Below, piece by piece: positions 50,635 through 60,201 of a stretch of 64,000 nt of DNA. Both the position numbers and the translations under genes were made by a program. Positions within the stretch are counted from its first letter, which is position 1. The number at the start of each line of letters is the position of its first letter. The stretch comes from an uncultured Sulfurovum sp. (lineage in GTDB: Bacteria > Campylobacterota > Campylobacteria > Campylobacterales > Sulfurovaceae), in the NCBI GenBank assembly GCA_902727935.1, contig CACVAX010000041.1, positions 17,516-81,515 of the forward strand, read 5' to 3'. The notes beneath the pieces were generated by a model. It did no database searches. It had not been told where the DNA came from and saw nothing but the letters and a program-made list of their open reading frames with translations.

Positions 50635-53205
50635 ATGTCATTATTAGCAGAATATAAAGCACACACAGCCGAACGTGCTGAGTTAGGTGTACCACCATTA
50701 GTTCTTACAGCAGATCAAACTGCAGAACTTGTAGAGTTATTAAAAGCATCTCCAGTTGCAGATGCAGCGTATGCTATCGAACTTTTTGAAAACAAAATCC
50801 CAGCTGGTGTTGATGATGCAGCATATATTAAAGCAGCATTTTTAAATGATATTGTTAAGGGTGACGTAACTTGTTCTGAAATAGATGCAGTAAGAGCTAC
50901 GGTACTTCTTGGAACCATGTTAGGTGGATTTAATGTTGCACCACTTGTTGATGCACTCTCTTCATCAGATTCAGCAGTTGCAGAGTCAGCAGCGACACAA
51001 CTTAAAAACACACTTCTTGTTTACGATTCTTTCAATGATGTTAAAGCTCTTATGGATGCTGGTAATGCCTTGGCAAAAGAAGTAGTTGAGTCATGGGCAA
51101 ATGCTGAGTGGTTCTATAACAAACCAGCAATGGAAAAAGAGATTACATTAACCGTATACAAAATTCCAGGTGAAACAAATACAGATGATTTATCTCCAGC
51201 ATCTGAAGCATTTACAAGAGCAGATGTTCCATTACATGCGAACTCATTCCTAATTAATAGAATGGACAATCCATTAGATACAATGAAAGAACTTAAAACT
51301 AAAGGTAATCCATTAGTTTACGTTGGTGATGTTGTGGGTACAGGTTCGTCAAGAAAATCTGGTATTAACTCACTTCAATGGCATATGGGTGAAGACATTC
51401 CTTATATTCCAGGTAAAAGAACTGGTGGTGTTGTTATTGGTGATATTATTGCACCAATTTTCTTCAACACAGCAGAAGATGGTGGATGTATTCCTATTCA
51501 AGCACCAACGGCAAATCTTAACACAGGTGACGTAATTGTACTTAAGCCTTTTGATGGTGTAATCGAAATTGATGGTAAAGTTGTTTCTGAATTTGACATT
51601 GAGCCAAACACACTTCCAGACGAAATGAGAGCTGGTGGACGTGTACCACTTATCATTGGTAAAGGTCTTACTGTAAAAGCTAGAGAAGCACTGGGTATGG
51701 ATGCTGGAGATATCTTCATGACGCCTGCACTTCCAGAAGATAACGGTAAAGGATTTACACTTGCACAGAAAATGGTTGGTAAAGCTTCTGGTATGGAAGG
51801 TGTTAAACCAGGTGTTTACTCTGAACCAGTATGTACAACAGTTGGTTCTCAAGATACAACAGGTGCGATGACAAGAGATGAAGTAAAAGATTTAGCTGCA
51901 CTTAACTTTGGTGCTGATTTCGTACTTCAATCATTCTGTCATACATCTGCTTACCCAAAACCAGCAGATATCAAACTACAGCACACACTACCAGACTTTA
52001 TGACAGATAGAAAAGGATTTACACTTAGACCAGGTGATGGTGTTATTCACTCATGGTTAAATAGAATGTGTCTTCCAGATACTGTTGGTACAGGTGCCGA
52101 TTCCCACACAAGATTCCCAATAGGTATCTCTTTCCCTGCTGGTTCTGGTCTTGTTGCATTTGCAGCTGTTACAGGTGCTATGCCACTTACTATGCCAGAG
52201 TCAGTAATGGTACGTTTCTCAGGTGAAATGCAACCAGGTATTACCCTTAGAGATATGGTCAATGCTATTCCTCACCAAGCAATTAAAGATGGTCTTTTAA
52301 CTGTTGAAAAAGCTGGTAAGAAAAATATTTTTGCTGGACGTATTTTAGAGATTGAAGGTCTTGAGCAACTTAAAGCTGAACAAGCATTTGAACTTTCTGA
52401 TGCTTCTGCTGAGCGTTCGGCTGCTGCTTGTGTTGTTAATCTTGACAAAGAACCAATTATTGAGTATTTAGAGTCAAACATTGCACTTATTGAAGAGTTA
52501 ATTGCTCAAGGTTACGAAGACAGAGCAACACTTGAAAGAAGAGCTCAAAAAATGAGAGACTGGGTTGCTAATCCTGTACTTCTTCAAGCTGATGCTGATG
52601 CTGAATATGCTGCTGTTATTGAAATTAACATGTCAGAAATTACTGAGCCAATCGTAGCTTGTCCTAACGATCCAGATGATGTTAAAACTTTAACTGAAGT
52701 TGCAGAAGCTGGTTTAAGAGTTGAGATGGATGAGGTATTTATTGGTTCTTGTATGACGAACATTGGTCTATTTAGAGCAAATGCAGAAGTACTTAGAGGT
52801 GAAGGTGCAGTTGAAGCTAAGCTTTGGATTTGTCCTCCAACTAAAATGGATGAGAAGACATTACAAGAAGAGGGTTACTACTCTGTATTTGGAATGGCAG
52901 GGGCGAGAATTGAGCCTCCAGGATGTTCTTTATGTATGGGTAACCAAGCCTCTGTTAAGCAGAACGCATGGGTATTCTCAACATCTACAAGAAACTTCGA
53001 CAACAGACTTGGTAAAGGTTCACAAGTATATCTTGGTTCTGCAGAGCTTGCTGCTGTTGTTGCACTTAAAGGTAGACTTCCATCTGCTGCTGAGTACCAC
53101 GAAATTGTACAAGATAAAATCAAGCCAGAGATGACTGATGAAATCTACAAATACTTAAACTTCAACAAAGTTTCTAAAGAAGAACTTGTTGCTATGGTTG
53201 AGTAG
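50635..53205 (+). CDS. acnB: Aconitate hydratase B
   Basis: AcnB interconverts citrate and isocitrate in the TCA cycle (oxidative or reductive). The 856 residues match the AcnB family (E. coli 865), with the N-terminal helical domain unique to AcnB and the swivel domain ([16 protein letters not shown]) near residue 230. Iron-sulfur cysteines are in [12 protein letters not shown], and in the pair [15 protein letters not shown]. Active-site segments [23 protein letters not shown] are intact. Its leader has an inverted repeat, and the gene ends in two hairpins. Codon use looks optimised, with a high share of A/T third bases but frequent CTT and GGT, suggesting strong expression. Confidence 0.96.
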   Translation: MSLLAEYKAHTAERAELGVPPLVLTADQTAELVELLKASPVADAAYAIELFENKIPAGVDDAAYIKAAFLNDIVKGDVTCSEIDAVRATVLLGTMLGGFNVAPLVDALSSSDSAVAESAATQLKNTLLVYDSFNDVKALMDAGNALAKEVVESWANAEWFYNKPAMEKEITLTVYKIPGETNTDDLSPASEAFTRADVPLHANSFLINRMDNPLDTMKELKTKGNPLVYVGDVVGTGSSRKSGINSLQWHMGEDIPYIPGKRTGGVVIGDIIAPIFFNTAEDGGCIPIQAPTANLNTGDVIVLKPFDGVIEIDGKVVSEFDIEPNTLPDEMRAGGRVPLIIGKGLTVKAREALGMDAGDIFMTPALPEDNGKGFTLAQKMVGKASGMEGVKPGVYSEPVCTTVGSQDTTGAMTRDEVKDLAALNFGADFVLQSFCHTSAYPKPADIKLQHTLPDFMTDRKGFTLRPGDGVIHSWLNRMCLPDTVGTGADSHTRFPIGISFPAGSGLVAFAAVTGAMPLTMPESVMVRFSGEMQPGITLRDMVNAIPHQAIKDGLLTVEKAGKKNIFAGRILEIEGLEQLKAEQAFELSDASAERSAAACVVNLDKEPIIEYLESNIALIEELIAQGYEDRATLERRAQKMRDWVANPVLLQADADAEYAAVIEINMSEITEPIVACPNDPDDVKTLTEVAEAGLRVEMDEVFIGSCMTNIGLFRANAEVLRGEGAVEAKLWICPPTKMDEKTLQEEGYYSVFGMAGARIEPPGCSLCMGNQASVKQNAWVFSTSTRNFDNRLGKGSQVYLGSAELAAVVALKGRLPSAAEYHEIVQDKIKPEMTDEIYKYLNFNKVSKEELVAMVE

Positions 53206-53247
53206 TCTTAGACTACTATTTAAAGATAGGGCTTTTAGCCCTATCTT
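53201..53247 (+). terminator. Two consecutive hairpins after acnB
   Basis: Hairpin one: AGTAGTC/GACTACT with a TTA loop, overlapping the stop codon (53201-53217). Hairpin two: AAGATAGGGCT/AGCCCTATCTT with a TTT loop (53223-53247). A T-rich stretch (CTCTTTTTT) follows after 10 bases. A strong rho-independent terminator is likely at the second. Confidence 0.8.
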
Positions 53248-53311
53248 GATAAAACTCTTTTTTATAACCTCTCCCCTTTAATTTCTTACTACACATTTTA
53301 AAAATCTAAAC

Positions 53312-53340
53312 TTGACAAAATAGACTTAATAATATATCAT
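53312..53340 (+). promoter_or_regulatory. Promoter for the mazEF-like operon
   Basis: TTGACA (53312-53317), 17-base spacer, TATCAT (53335-53340), 36 bases before the antitoxin ATG. This is a near-consensus sigma-70 promoter, unusual in this sequence where -35 boxes are weak. Confidence 0.6.
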
Positions 53341-53375
53341 TATGTATATACCAAAATAGATTAAAAGGATTTATT

Positions 53376-53612
53376 ATGACAGTATCGTTAAAAAAGTGGG
53401 GTAATTCTCTCGCTCTACGTATCCCTAAAGATATGGCAAACAGCCTTGATATAGATAATAATTCTTTAATGGAATTAGATATAAATGATGGGGTTTTAAC
53501 GCTTAGACCTAAAAAAAATAATTTGTTAGAGACATTAGTTTCACAAATAAATAATGAAAACCTACATAAAGAGATAGATACAGGTAAGAGTGTTGGTAAT
53601 GAAGAGTGGTAA
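53376..53612 (+). CDS. mazE: MazE-like antitoxin (AbrB-type fold)
   Basis: A 78-residue protein: MTVSLKKWGNSLALRIPKDMANSLD is the swapped-hairpin AbrB/MazE DNA-binding start, followed by NSLMELDINDGVLTLRPKK. The acidic C-terminus (after about 48) is the part that should block the toxin. Such antitoxins also repress their own promoter. The promoter at 53312-53340 lies just upstream. It overlaps the toxin by 14 bases. Confidence 0.85.
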   Translation: MTVSLKKWGNSLALRIPKDMANSLDIDNNSLMELDINDGVLTLRPKKNNLLETLVSQINNENLHKEIDTGKSVGNEEW

Positions 53613-53940
53613 TTATGTACCTGATAGAGGTGATATAGTCTGGATAAACTTTACGCCACAAGCAGGACATGAGCAAAGAGGCAAACGACCAGCTTTAATT
53701 CTTTCACCTAAAATCTATAATGAAAAAACCTCTTTGTGTATCTGCCTTCTTATTACCTCAAAAGTTAAAGGTTATCCTTTTGAAGTAGCACTGCCTAATG
53801 ACTTGGAAATTCAAGGAGTTATTTTATCTGACCAAATTAAAAACTTGGATTTTTCAGTACGAGATATTAGTTTTGTTTGTAAGGTAGATAAGAGTGTAAT
53901 TGAAAATGTTCAGAGGAATGTTTTGGCTTTGCTTGGCTAA
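53599..53940 (+). CDS. mazF: MazF/PemK-family endoribonuclease toxin
   Basis: A 113-residue toxin from ATG 53599: YVPDRGDIVWINFTPQAGHEQRGKRPALILSPK is the MazF core (RGDI start, GHEQ-x-G-x-RPAL), and IQGVILSDQIKNLDFSVR holds the conserved DQ. It should cut mRNA at short motifs unless bound by the antitoxin. TTG 53590 is an alternative start, less likely. The pair sits alone between acnB and DUF445, as a mobile accessory module would. Confidence 0.85.
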   Translation: MKSGNYVPDRGDIVWINFTPQAGHEQRGKRPALILSPKIYNEKTSLCICLLITSKVKGYPFEVALPNDLEIQGVILSDQIKNLDFSVRDISFVCKVDKSVIENVQRNVLALLG

Positions 53941-53944
53941 AGAA

Positions 53945-54667
53945 TTAAATCAAAAAAGAAGAAATAAGTCCAATAGCTCCACCAAAAATACCACCCCAGA
54001 CAACTAACCAGCCTAAATGGGTATGAATGAGTTCATGTACCAGTTCATTAACCATTTTAGGAGTTAAATCATTTAATCGATTTGTAATAAGTTCATCTAC
54101 CGTTTTTAGAATATCATCATTGAGTGAAGAAGTTGCTAGATGGTGGTCTATCTGTGCTTTGAAGGTCTCTGAACTAACGATGCCTTTTACAGCTGATTTT
54201 AATTTTTTAGCAAAAGGTTCTCTAAGCCCATCGAGTGCTTTTTCTCCACCGAACATAGTTAACATATCTCCAAGTTTTGATTCCATGACACTTTGTTTTA
54301 GTGCATTGAATGCAGGGGAGAAGTCGGCATTTTCTACCAAAGGAGCAAGGTCAATTTTTTTTTCTTCACTTTGAAAGAAAGCTGTGAGTTGCTCTTTGTT
54401 GAAAAATTGTTTCATAATCATTGCTTTAATAGAAGCTTTGAAGTTTTCAAAATTTTCTTCGATGACTCCAGACCCATAAAGAAAAGGCACTTTGTTAAAG
54501 AGCATATAAATAGCTACTTGATTTGTAATAGCTCCTGAAAAAGCAAAAAGTCCTGTGTAAAGAATGGGTTTGGCTATGGGTTCTGCAACGGTAAGCCCAA
54601 TACCTATGAGTGAAATAGAAAGCACATCCGTTATGGTGGCTTTAGATACATTGTTAAAAAGTGCCAT
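53945..54667 (-). CDS. DUF445 family membrane protein
   Basis: A 240-residue DUF445 (YheB/YjiN-like) protein: N-terminal membrane helices (about 12-50, ISLIGIGLTVAEPIAKPI, then GAITNQVAIYMLFNKVPF), a helical soluble middle, and a C-terminal membrane helix (LGWLVVWGGIFGGAIGLIS). GAITNQVAIYMLF is the DUF445 hallmark. Function unknown; usually envelope-associated. One base overlap with the phosphatase gene upstream suggests translational coupling. Confidence 0.85.
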   Translation of the reverse strand: MALFNNVSKATITDVLSISLIGIGLTVAEPIAKPILYTGLFAFSGAITNQVAIYMLFNKVPFLYGSGVIEENFENFKASIKAMIMKQFFNKEQLTAFFQSEEKKIDLAPLVENADFSPAFNALKQSVMESKLGDMLTMFGGEKALDGLREPFAKKLKSAVKGIVSSETFKAQIDHHLATSSLNDDILKTVDELITNRLNDLTPKMVNELVHELIHTHLGWLVVWGGIFGGAIGLISSFLI

Positions 54668-55296
54668 TAAAGTTCCAAAATCTTTTCTTTGAGTTTGTTT
54701 ACGCTATGAATAGCATCTTCATAGTCTGAAAAGCCCCAGTTTATCATGATGTAATCCATTTTTAAGGTATTTGCTGCCATGAGGTCACGTTCACTGTCAC
54801 CCACAAAAATAGCATCTTTAGCTTCTAGTTCTAAATCTTCCAAGTTTTTTTCTAACATATCAGGTGCTGGTTTACCTCTACCAACATCATCATAACAAGC
54901 GATACTTGAAAAGTAGTCGACTATCTTTAAATGGCTTAAGGATTCTAAGGTTGAACCTCTATAAGCATTTGTAGCAATGGCAAGTTTGTAACCGTTGGCT
55001 ATTAACTCTTTAAGAAATACCTTTATTCCTTTATAGAGCTGAAGTTCTTTTTCATGGTTGTCGGTATAGTATTCTGAAAACCATTGTTCATGTTCTGAAT
55101 TAAATGCTTCGACTTCATAGAAAAAGAGAGCAGGGTTTAGATTAGGTTCATTGACCTTGGTTAAAATCAATTCTGATTCTAAGGCTTCTAGTTTAAGCTT
55201 CGATCGTACATAATTAATAGCATTTGCAATGGTAAGTGAACTGTCAACTAAAGTTCCATCCATATCAAAGATAATAAGTTTTTTATTTGTAGACAT
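54667..55296 (-). CDS. HAD-family phosphatase
   Basis: A 209-residue HAD hydrolase: motif I FDMDGTLVDS, motif II LAIATNAY, motif III Lys in RGKPAPDMLEKNL, motif IV FVGDSERDLMAA. The small cap (about 17-85) is like phosphoglycolate phosphatase, but the substrate is not clear. It overlaps both neighbours by one base, so psd, this gene and DUF445 form one operon. Confidence 0.8.
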   Translation of the reverse strand: MSTNKKLIIFDMDGTLVDSSLTIANAINYVRSKLKLEALESELILTKVNEPNLNPALFFYEVEAFNSEHEQWFSEYYTDNHEKELQLYKGIKVFLKELIANGYKLAIATNAYRGSTLESLSHLKIVDYFSSIACYDDVGRGKPAPDMLEKNLEDLELEAKDAIFVGDSERDLMAANTLKMDYIMINWGFSDYEDAIHSVNKLKEKILEL

Positions 55297-56111
55297 TAGT
55301 TTAGTGTTCCAATATTTTCTGTAAATTTAACTTTTTGATTAATTTCAAGGCTAGGAGTATAAACACCTTCTTGGCTAAATAGTAAAATTGTTGAACCCAT
55401 TTCAAACCAACCAAAGAGTTCACCTTTTTCTAATGTTAAGTTCTCATAAGTGTAATGTTGTGGCTCTTTAATTTTTGAGTTGGTATTAATGTTTTCTTCA
55501 AAAGTTACTACCATTTTCCCAACATTTAATGCACCCACAAGTACCATGACAAAGACATTGTTTTTTTGGTCTCTACACTCTATAATTACCCGTTCATTTT
55601 CAATAAAAAGGTTTTTTTTGTTACGTAATAAAGGGAAGTTGACAGGGTAAAGTTTACCTGGAATATGTGTTAGTGATTTTATATCTAATGTATCAGGCGT
55701 GTGGTAACGGTGGTAATCTTTTGGTGAAAGATAGAGGTTTACAAATTCTCCTCCTTCAACAGCTTGAGTAGCTTCTTGATGGTATGAACCAAAAAGCTCA
55801 TTAATATTATATTCCATACCTTTGATTTGGTAAGCTTTTCCCTCGATAATTTTACCAAAGTCTGTGACCAAGGCATCTACAGGTGAAATCATAATCTTTT
55901 CATCGTTACTAATTTCTTTTTTATTTATAAATGAACGGGTAAAGAGTTTATTGAGTGTAGGGTAGTTCGCTGGATCGTCAAACTCTGTCATGTCTAAGCC
56001 CATAAGTTTTACATAAGATTTGTTCACAAACTTTTGTATAGGTTTTGAAAAAGGTTTTGAGGCAAACTTACCAAAAGCACTGGAGAGGAGAGAGGAGTAG
56101 TGTTTTTTCAT
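55296..56111 (-). CDS. psd: Phosphatidylserine decarboxylase
   Basis: Psd makes phosphatidylethanolamine. The 271-residue proenzyme has LNKLFTRSF, MISPVDALVTDFG, YLSPKDYHRYHTPDTLD, VGALNVGKMVVTFEENINTN, and the self-cleaving GST in FGWFEMGSTILLF (near residue 233), where the Ser becomes the pyruvoyl group. The GST context is MGST rather than the common LGST. First gene of a three-gene operon. Confidence 0.92.
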   Translation of the reverse strand: MKKHYSSLLSSAFGKFASKPFSKPIQKFVNKSYVKLMGLDMTEFDDPANYPTLNKLFTRSFINKKEISNDEKIMISPVDALVTDFGKIIEGKAYQIKGMEYNINELFGSYHQEATQAVEGGEFVNLYLSPKDYHRYHTPDTLDIKSLTHIPGKLYPVNFPLLRNKKNLFIENERVIIECRDQKNNVFVMVLVGALNVGKMVVTFEENINTNSKIKEPQHYTYENLTLEKGELFGWFEMGSTILLFSQEGVYTPSLEINQKVKFTENIGTLN

Positions 56112-56245
56112 TGAAATTATTCTTTCTTTATTTAATTAATGACATTATATCAATATTAGCACAAAAAAAATTTAATGAATTTTTCTAAAGGCTTTCTCAT
56201 TTTTTCGGAAAACGCTATAATGACGTAAAAACTGGAAAATTTTAA

Positions 56246-56710
56246 ATGAAACAACTATTTATATTATTTATACTTTTTAATACTTCAAGTTTATTGGCTG
56301 ACATTGTGGATATTAAAGCAAATCATTTTTATGCCAATGATATTAATGATGAAGCTTATTTTGAAGGTAATGCCAAAATTAAACAAGGTTCTAATGAATT
56401 TAATGCTTCCAAAATTACGGTTTTTTTTAATGAAAAGAGAAAAGCTAAAAAGTACATTGCTACAGGTAATGTGAAGTTTGATTTGACAGAAAAAAAGATT
56501 CATTATGTTGGTCAAACTGCTTCAGTAACTTATTCACCTGAAAATTCAAAATATCTGTTTGTGGGCGATGTTATATTAAAAGACTTAACCAATAATCGTG
56601 TTATTAAAGCAGAATCCATTTCATTGGATTTGAAAACAGGTTTAGCAGACATTAAGGGTAAGAAGAAAAAGCCTGTACATTTTAGATTTGAAATAGAGGA
56701 TAGAAAATAA
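56246..56710 (+). CDS. lptA: Lipopolysaccharide transport protein LptA
   Basis: A 154-residue periplasmic protein: signal peptide (1-18, ending LLAD), then OstA/LptA beta-jellyroll repeats (IKANHFYANDINDEAYFEGN, ASKITVFFNEKRKAKKYIATG, YVGQTASVTYSPEN). It bridges LPS between the inner and outer membranes. It overlaps engB by one base (TAATG). The lptC gene, often upstream, is not in this position. Confidence 0.88.
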   Translation: MKQLFILFILFNTSSLLADIVDIKANHFYANDINDEAYFEGNAKIKQGSNEFNASKITVFFNEKRKAKKYIATGNVKFDLTEKKIHYVGQTASVTYSPENSKYLFVGDVILKDLTNNRVIKAESISLDLKTGLADIKGKKKKPVHFRFEIEDRK

Positions 56711-57327
56711 TGGCAACACCCAGACTTGTTGATGCAAACTTTATGAAATCAGCTCAAGCATTAGGAGACTCTGTAGAAGATACGGTTTCTGAAGTTGTAT
56801 TTTTAGGACGTTCTAATGTGGGAAAGAGTTCTACGATTAATGGTTTAACTTCACGTAAAAATTTAGCAAAATCTTCAGCAACACCAGGAAAGACACAACT
56901 TATAAACTTTTTTGATATTCGTTATATTTATGATGAAAAGGATTGGAATATTCGTTTTGTAGATTTACCTGGTTTTGGATATGCAAAAGTTTCTAAAGAC
57001 CTAAAAGGGGTGTGGCAGAAAAACTTGGTTGAATTTATAAAACATCGGGTCTCTATTCGTGTGTTTATTCATTTACGTGATGCACGTCATCCGAATGCTC
57101 AAATAGATAAGGGTGTCAATGAATATGTTAAGAATTTTATTCGTGGAGATCAACTCTATTTAGATGTATTTACAAAAGTAGATAAACTCAACATGAAAGA
57201 AAAAACAGCCTTGAAAAAAGCTTTTCCTGGTTGTATTATCATCTCGAACTCGAAGCGTAATGGCTATGATAGAATTCATCAAAAAATTTTTGAACATATT
57301 TTTGGAATTGAAGAATGGTCAAATTAG
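56710..57327 (+). CDS. engB: Ribosome biogenesis GTPase EngB (YsxC/YihA)
   Basis: A 205-residue GTPase essential for large-subunit assembly. G1 GRSNVGKSS, G2 TPGKTQLINF, G3 DLPGFGYAKV, G4 TKVDKL and G5-like ISNSKR are in order. The TrmE-Era-EngA-like YsxC family is indicated by LVDANFMKSA at the start. It overlaps the next gene by 13 bases. Confidence 0.95.
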   Translation: MATPRLVDANFMKSAQALGDSVEDTVSEVVFLGRSNVGKSSTINGLTSRKNLAKSSATPGKTQLINFFDIRYIYDEKDWNIRFVDLPGFGYAKVSKDLKGVWQKNLVEFIKHRVSIRVFIHLRDARHPNAQIDKGVNEYVKNFIRGDQLYLDVFTKVDKLNMKEKTALKKAFPGCIIISNSKRNGYDRIHQKIFEHIFGIEEWSN

Positions 57328-57782
57328 TTAAAGCAACCCTCTTAGATATCCCTAGTATGCAAGGTATGGTTGAACAAGAAGTTAAAGATGGTATTATCTT
57401 AGAACGTAATGAAGATGAGGTATCAACCAATATACGTTCTTATGTTTTGGCTAAAAAAGGTGATGAACTGGTAGGTTATGCTGCTTTGCATATTCATTCA
57501 CCTCGTTTAGCTGAGATTCGTTCTTTGATTGTTTCAGAAGGACATAGAGGTGAAAAAGTAGGTGAAAAAATAGTTCTTTTTGCTTTAGAAGAAGCACGAA
57601 CCTTGCATGTTGGTGAAGAGGTATTAGTATTGACTTATTTACCAGAGTTTTTTAAGAAAATGAATTTTATTGAGATAGCTAAAGAGACAATTCCAGAGCA
57701 TAAAATATGGACAGACTGTATAAAGTGTATTCATTTCCCAATTTGTAACGAAATTTCATTAGTATATAAATTAGCCAATTAG
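57315..57782 (+). CDS. Short GNAT N-acetyltransferase, NAGS-like
   Basis: A 155-residue GNAT: acetyl-CoA loop in RSLIVSEGHRGEKVGEKIV, and the C-terminal HKIWTDCIKCIHFPICNE with the Cys cluster seen in short N-acetylglutamate synthases. This would acetylate glutamate for arginine synthesis, consistent with argC elsewhere in the window. Alternative GNAT functions cannot be excluded. Located in the lptA-mrdA operon, a position shared with Campylobacterota relatives. Confidence 0.75.
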   Translation: MVKLVKATLLDIPSMQGMVEQEVKDGIILERNEDEVSTNIRSYVLAKKGDELVGYAALHIHSPRLAEIRSLIVSEGHRGEKVGEKIVLFALEEARTLHVGEEVLVLTYLPEFFKKMNFIEIAKETIPEHKIWTDCIKCIHFPICNEISLVYKLAN

Positions 57783-57790
57783 GAGGAAGA

Positions 57791-58252
57791 GTGAATAGGT
57801 TTGATAGCTTTGAAGAGGAAGGGTTAAGTACGCCTCAAAAGATATTACTTGTTCTTTTTGTTATTATTTATCCACTCTTTGTTTCTATGCATACCATGTT
57901 GCCACCTCTTATAGGCTTGGTGGGGTATGTGTTAATTATTGCTATAGAAAAAGAACAAGTTTATGCTTTTGCACCTCTTTTTTATCTATTAAACTTAGAT
58001 TTAAACTTAAGCCTTCCTCTACTGCTTTCTACTTTTATAATTATGCTTATTTATTTCTTTATCTATATGCCATTAAAACGTTTGGTGAGATGTAAGGTTT
58101 GTTTACTCTTTGCAACGATTACGATTATAGATGTTTTGTATTATATATTTTTATTTATTTATGACTTTATTTTTAATGTTAATACTGTTTTGGCTGACAT
58201 GCTTTTAATTTATTACATTATGATTGATATTTTATTAGGAGTGTTACTGTGA
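57791..58252 (+). CDS. MreD-like membrane protein
   Basis: A 153-residue hydrophobic protein with five to six helices (about 18-32, 39-52, 56-70, 74-92, 98-124, 130-152). It is short and has no clear motif; the MreD call rests on topology and position directly before mrdA, as in many bacteria. GTG start follows AGGAGG. It overlaps mrdA by 4 bases (GTGA). Confidence 0.55.
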   Translation: MNRFDSFEEEGLSTPQKILLVLFVIIYPLFVSMHTMLPPLIGLVGYVLIIAIEKEQVYAFAPLFYLLNLDLNLSLPLLLSTFIIMLIYFFIYMPLKRLVRCKVCLLFATITIIDVLYYIFLFIYDFIFNVNTVLADMLLIYYIMIDILLGVLL

Positions 58253-60123
58253 GATTTTCCATTATCATTACTCTTTTTGTATTTTTTTGGGTTATGTTAA
58301 TTTCAAGAATTTATCAAATTTCCATTAAATCTAATTATTATTATGAAAATCTTGCTCAAATGAATATTGAACGTAAGTATTTTATTAAACCTGTACGTGG
58401 CGAGATTTTGGATAGAAATCGTAAGTTGTTAGCTGTTAATGATATTGGTTTTTCGATTAAAATTGCACCACATTTGACAAAATATGATAAAGAACAGAAA
58501 AGAAGAGTTGCAAATGATAAACTTATCAAACTTATTACAGGCATCGTCAAAGAGTTTCCTGATCTAAATCAAACAAAACTTATTAAAAAATATATTAAGA
58601 AAGATTCATCTTATAATCATAGGTATATTCCTGTGGTTGATTTTATTGGTTATGATGAAATGATTGGAGCATATCCCAAATTAACCATTAATAAATCACT
58701 AAAAATAGAATCTGAAACAAAAAGGTCTTATCCTGCTGGATCTATGGCTACACATATTGTAGGTTATGTGGGTCGTTCCAATTTAAAAGAGAATGAAAAA
58801 GACCCAGTCGTAGAAAAAGTAGGAGTTATTGGGAAAACAGGACTTGAGCGAGAATACAATCAAGTGCTACAAGGAGAACTAGGTTATCGTTTGGTTAAGG
58901 TTTCAGCTAGAAATAAAGAGGTAGCAGAGTTAGAAAAAGTAGAACCTAAAGATGATCAAAACTTGGTACTTAATATTGATTTAAAATTGCAAAAAAGAAT
59001 TAATGAGCTTTTTGTGGGTCAAGCAGGTATTGCTGTGGTTATGGGCGTAGATGGTGATATTATTGCTGGGGTTTCTTATCCTTCTTATGATCCTAACTTG
59101 TTTGTTGGTGGAATCTCTTCTAAAGCTTGGAAAGAGTTGATTACGGATTTAGACCATCCTTTTACTAATAAGATTGTTGGAGGAGCTTATCCTCCTGGTT
59201 CAGCGATTAAAATGGGAATGGCATTGGCATTTTCAAAAGCTGGTACAGGGGTGGAAAACCCAGAGTATTGTAAAGGGTACATTACTTTAGGAAAGAGTAA
59301 ACATAAATTTAGATGTTGGTCACGTTATGGTCATGGAACAGTAGGGTTAAGAAAAGCAATACGAGAGAGTTGTGATGTTTATTTTTATAATAAAGCCCTT
59401 CAAACGGGCATTAATTCAATGGCAAAATCTTTAAGAGAAATGGGTTTAGGCGTAAAAACAGGGGTTGATTTACCTCGTGAACGTTCAGGGATTGTACCAG
59501 ATAAAGCATGGAAAAGAAAACGTTTTAAGCAGGGGTGGTATAGAGGAGAGACAGTTATCTCTTCTATTGGACAAGGATATAATTTAGCAACCCCTTTACA
59601 AGTAGCAAGGTATACAGCATTTTTAGCAACGGAGCGTTTACCAACACCACATTTTGTAGATGTTATTGCTGGAAGAAAGGTTAAAAAAGAGTATAAAACG
59701 TTTGAAGTCAATAAGCAGCATTTGAATACCATACGTTTAGGAATGTATGATGTTTGTAATTCTCCAAGAGGAACGGCTAAGCGTACCATGTCAAAATTAC
59801 CGATTGTGGTAGCAGGAAAAACTGGAACTTCTCAGGTTGTTTCTATTCCACAAGGTGAAAAAGTAAGAATGAAAGAGTCTCAATTAGATTATTACAGTCG
59901 TTCTCATGCTTGGTTAACAACCTATGCTCCTTATGAAAATCCTAAGTATGTGGTAACCGTATTGGTAGAGCATGGTGGACATGGTGGTTCTACAGCAGGA
60001 CCTATTGCAGCAGAGATATATAAGTGGATGGCAAATGAGGGTTACTTTGGGGATGAGTTTAAAGGAAAAATCAAACTTAAAGATTTAACAAAAGTTAAAA
60101 AAGGTAGAGGTCATGGACATTAG
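58249..60123 (+). CDS. mrdA: Penicillin-binding protein 2 (PBP2, MrdA)
   Basis: PBP2 is the monofunctional transpeptidase of the elongasome. The 624 residues have an N-terminal membrane helix (3-20), pedestal (PVRGEILDRNRKLLAVNDIG; PAGSMATHIVGYVG; GKTGLEREYN), and transpeptidase domain with Ser in PPGSAIKM (S-x-x-K, near 323), SCD (S-x-N variant) and GKTGTSQ. The S-x-N position reads SCD, the PBP2-type form. The C-terminus is His/Gly-rich (GRGHGH). GTG start follows AGGAG. Followed by a small GGGT/ACCC hairpin and T-run (60127-60145), a possible terminator. Confidence 0.94.
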   Translation: MRFSIIITLFVFFWVMLISRIYQISIKSNYYYENLAQMNIERKYFIKPVRGEILDRNRKLLAVNDIGFSIKIAPHLTKYDKEQKRRVANDKLIKLITGIVKEFPDLNQTKLIKKYIKKDSSYNHRYIPVVDFIGYDEMIGAYPKLTINKSLKIESETKRSYPAGSMATHIVGYVGRSNLKENEKDPVVEKVGVIGKTGLEREYNQVLQGELGYRLVKVSARNKEVAELEKVEPKDDQNLVLNIDLKLQKRINELFVGQAGIAVVMGVDGDIIAGVSYPSYDPNLFVGGISSKAWKELITDLDHPFTNKIVGGAYPPGSAIKMGMALAFSKAGTGVENPEYCKGYITLGKSKHKFRCWSRYGHGTVGLRKAIRESCDVYFYNKALQTGINSMAKSLREMGLGVKTGVDLPRERSGIVPDKAWKRKRFKQGWYRGETVISSIGQGYNLATPLQVARYTAFLATERLPTPHFVDVIAGRKVKKEYKTFEVNKQHLNTIRLGMYDVCNSPRGTAKRTMSKLPIVVAGKTGTSQVVSIPQGEKVRMKESQLDYYSRSHAWLTTYAPYENPKYVVTVLVEHGGHGGSTAGPIAAEIYKWMANEGYFGDEFKGKIKLKDLTKVKKGRGHGH

Positions 60124-60126
60124 TCT

Positions 60127-60145
60127 GGGTTTTTACCCCTTTTTT
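60127..60145 (+). terminator. Possible terminator after mrdA
   Basis: A 4-bp stem (GGGT/ACCC) with a TTTT loop, one C, then six T. The stem is short but the U-tract is convincing. Lies between mrdA and the ilvBH operon. Confidence 0.4.
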
Positions 60146-60201
60146 AGCCATATTTAGTTAGAATCGCCCATAAAATTACAAGACGATTGGAGCAAAGATT
60201 C

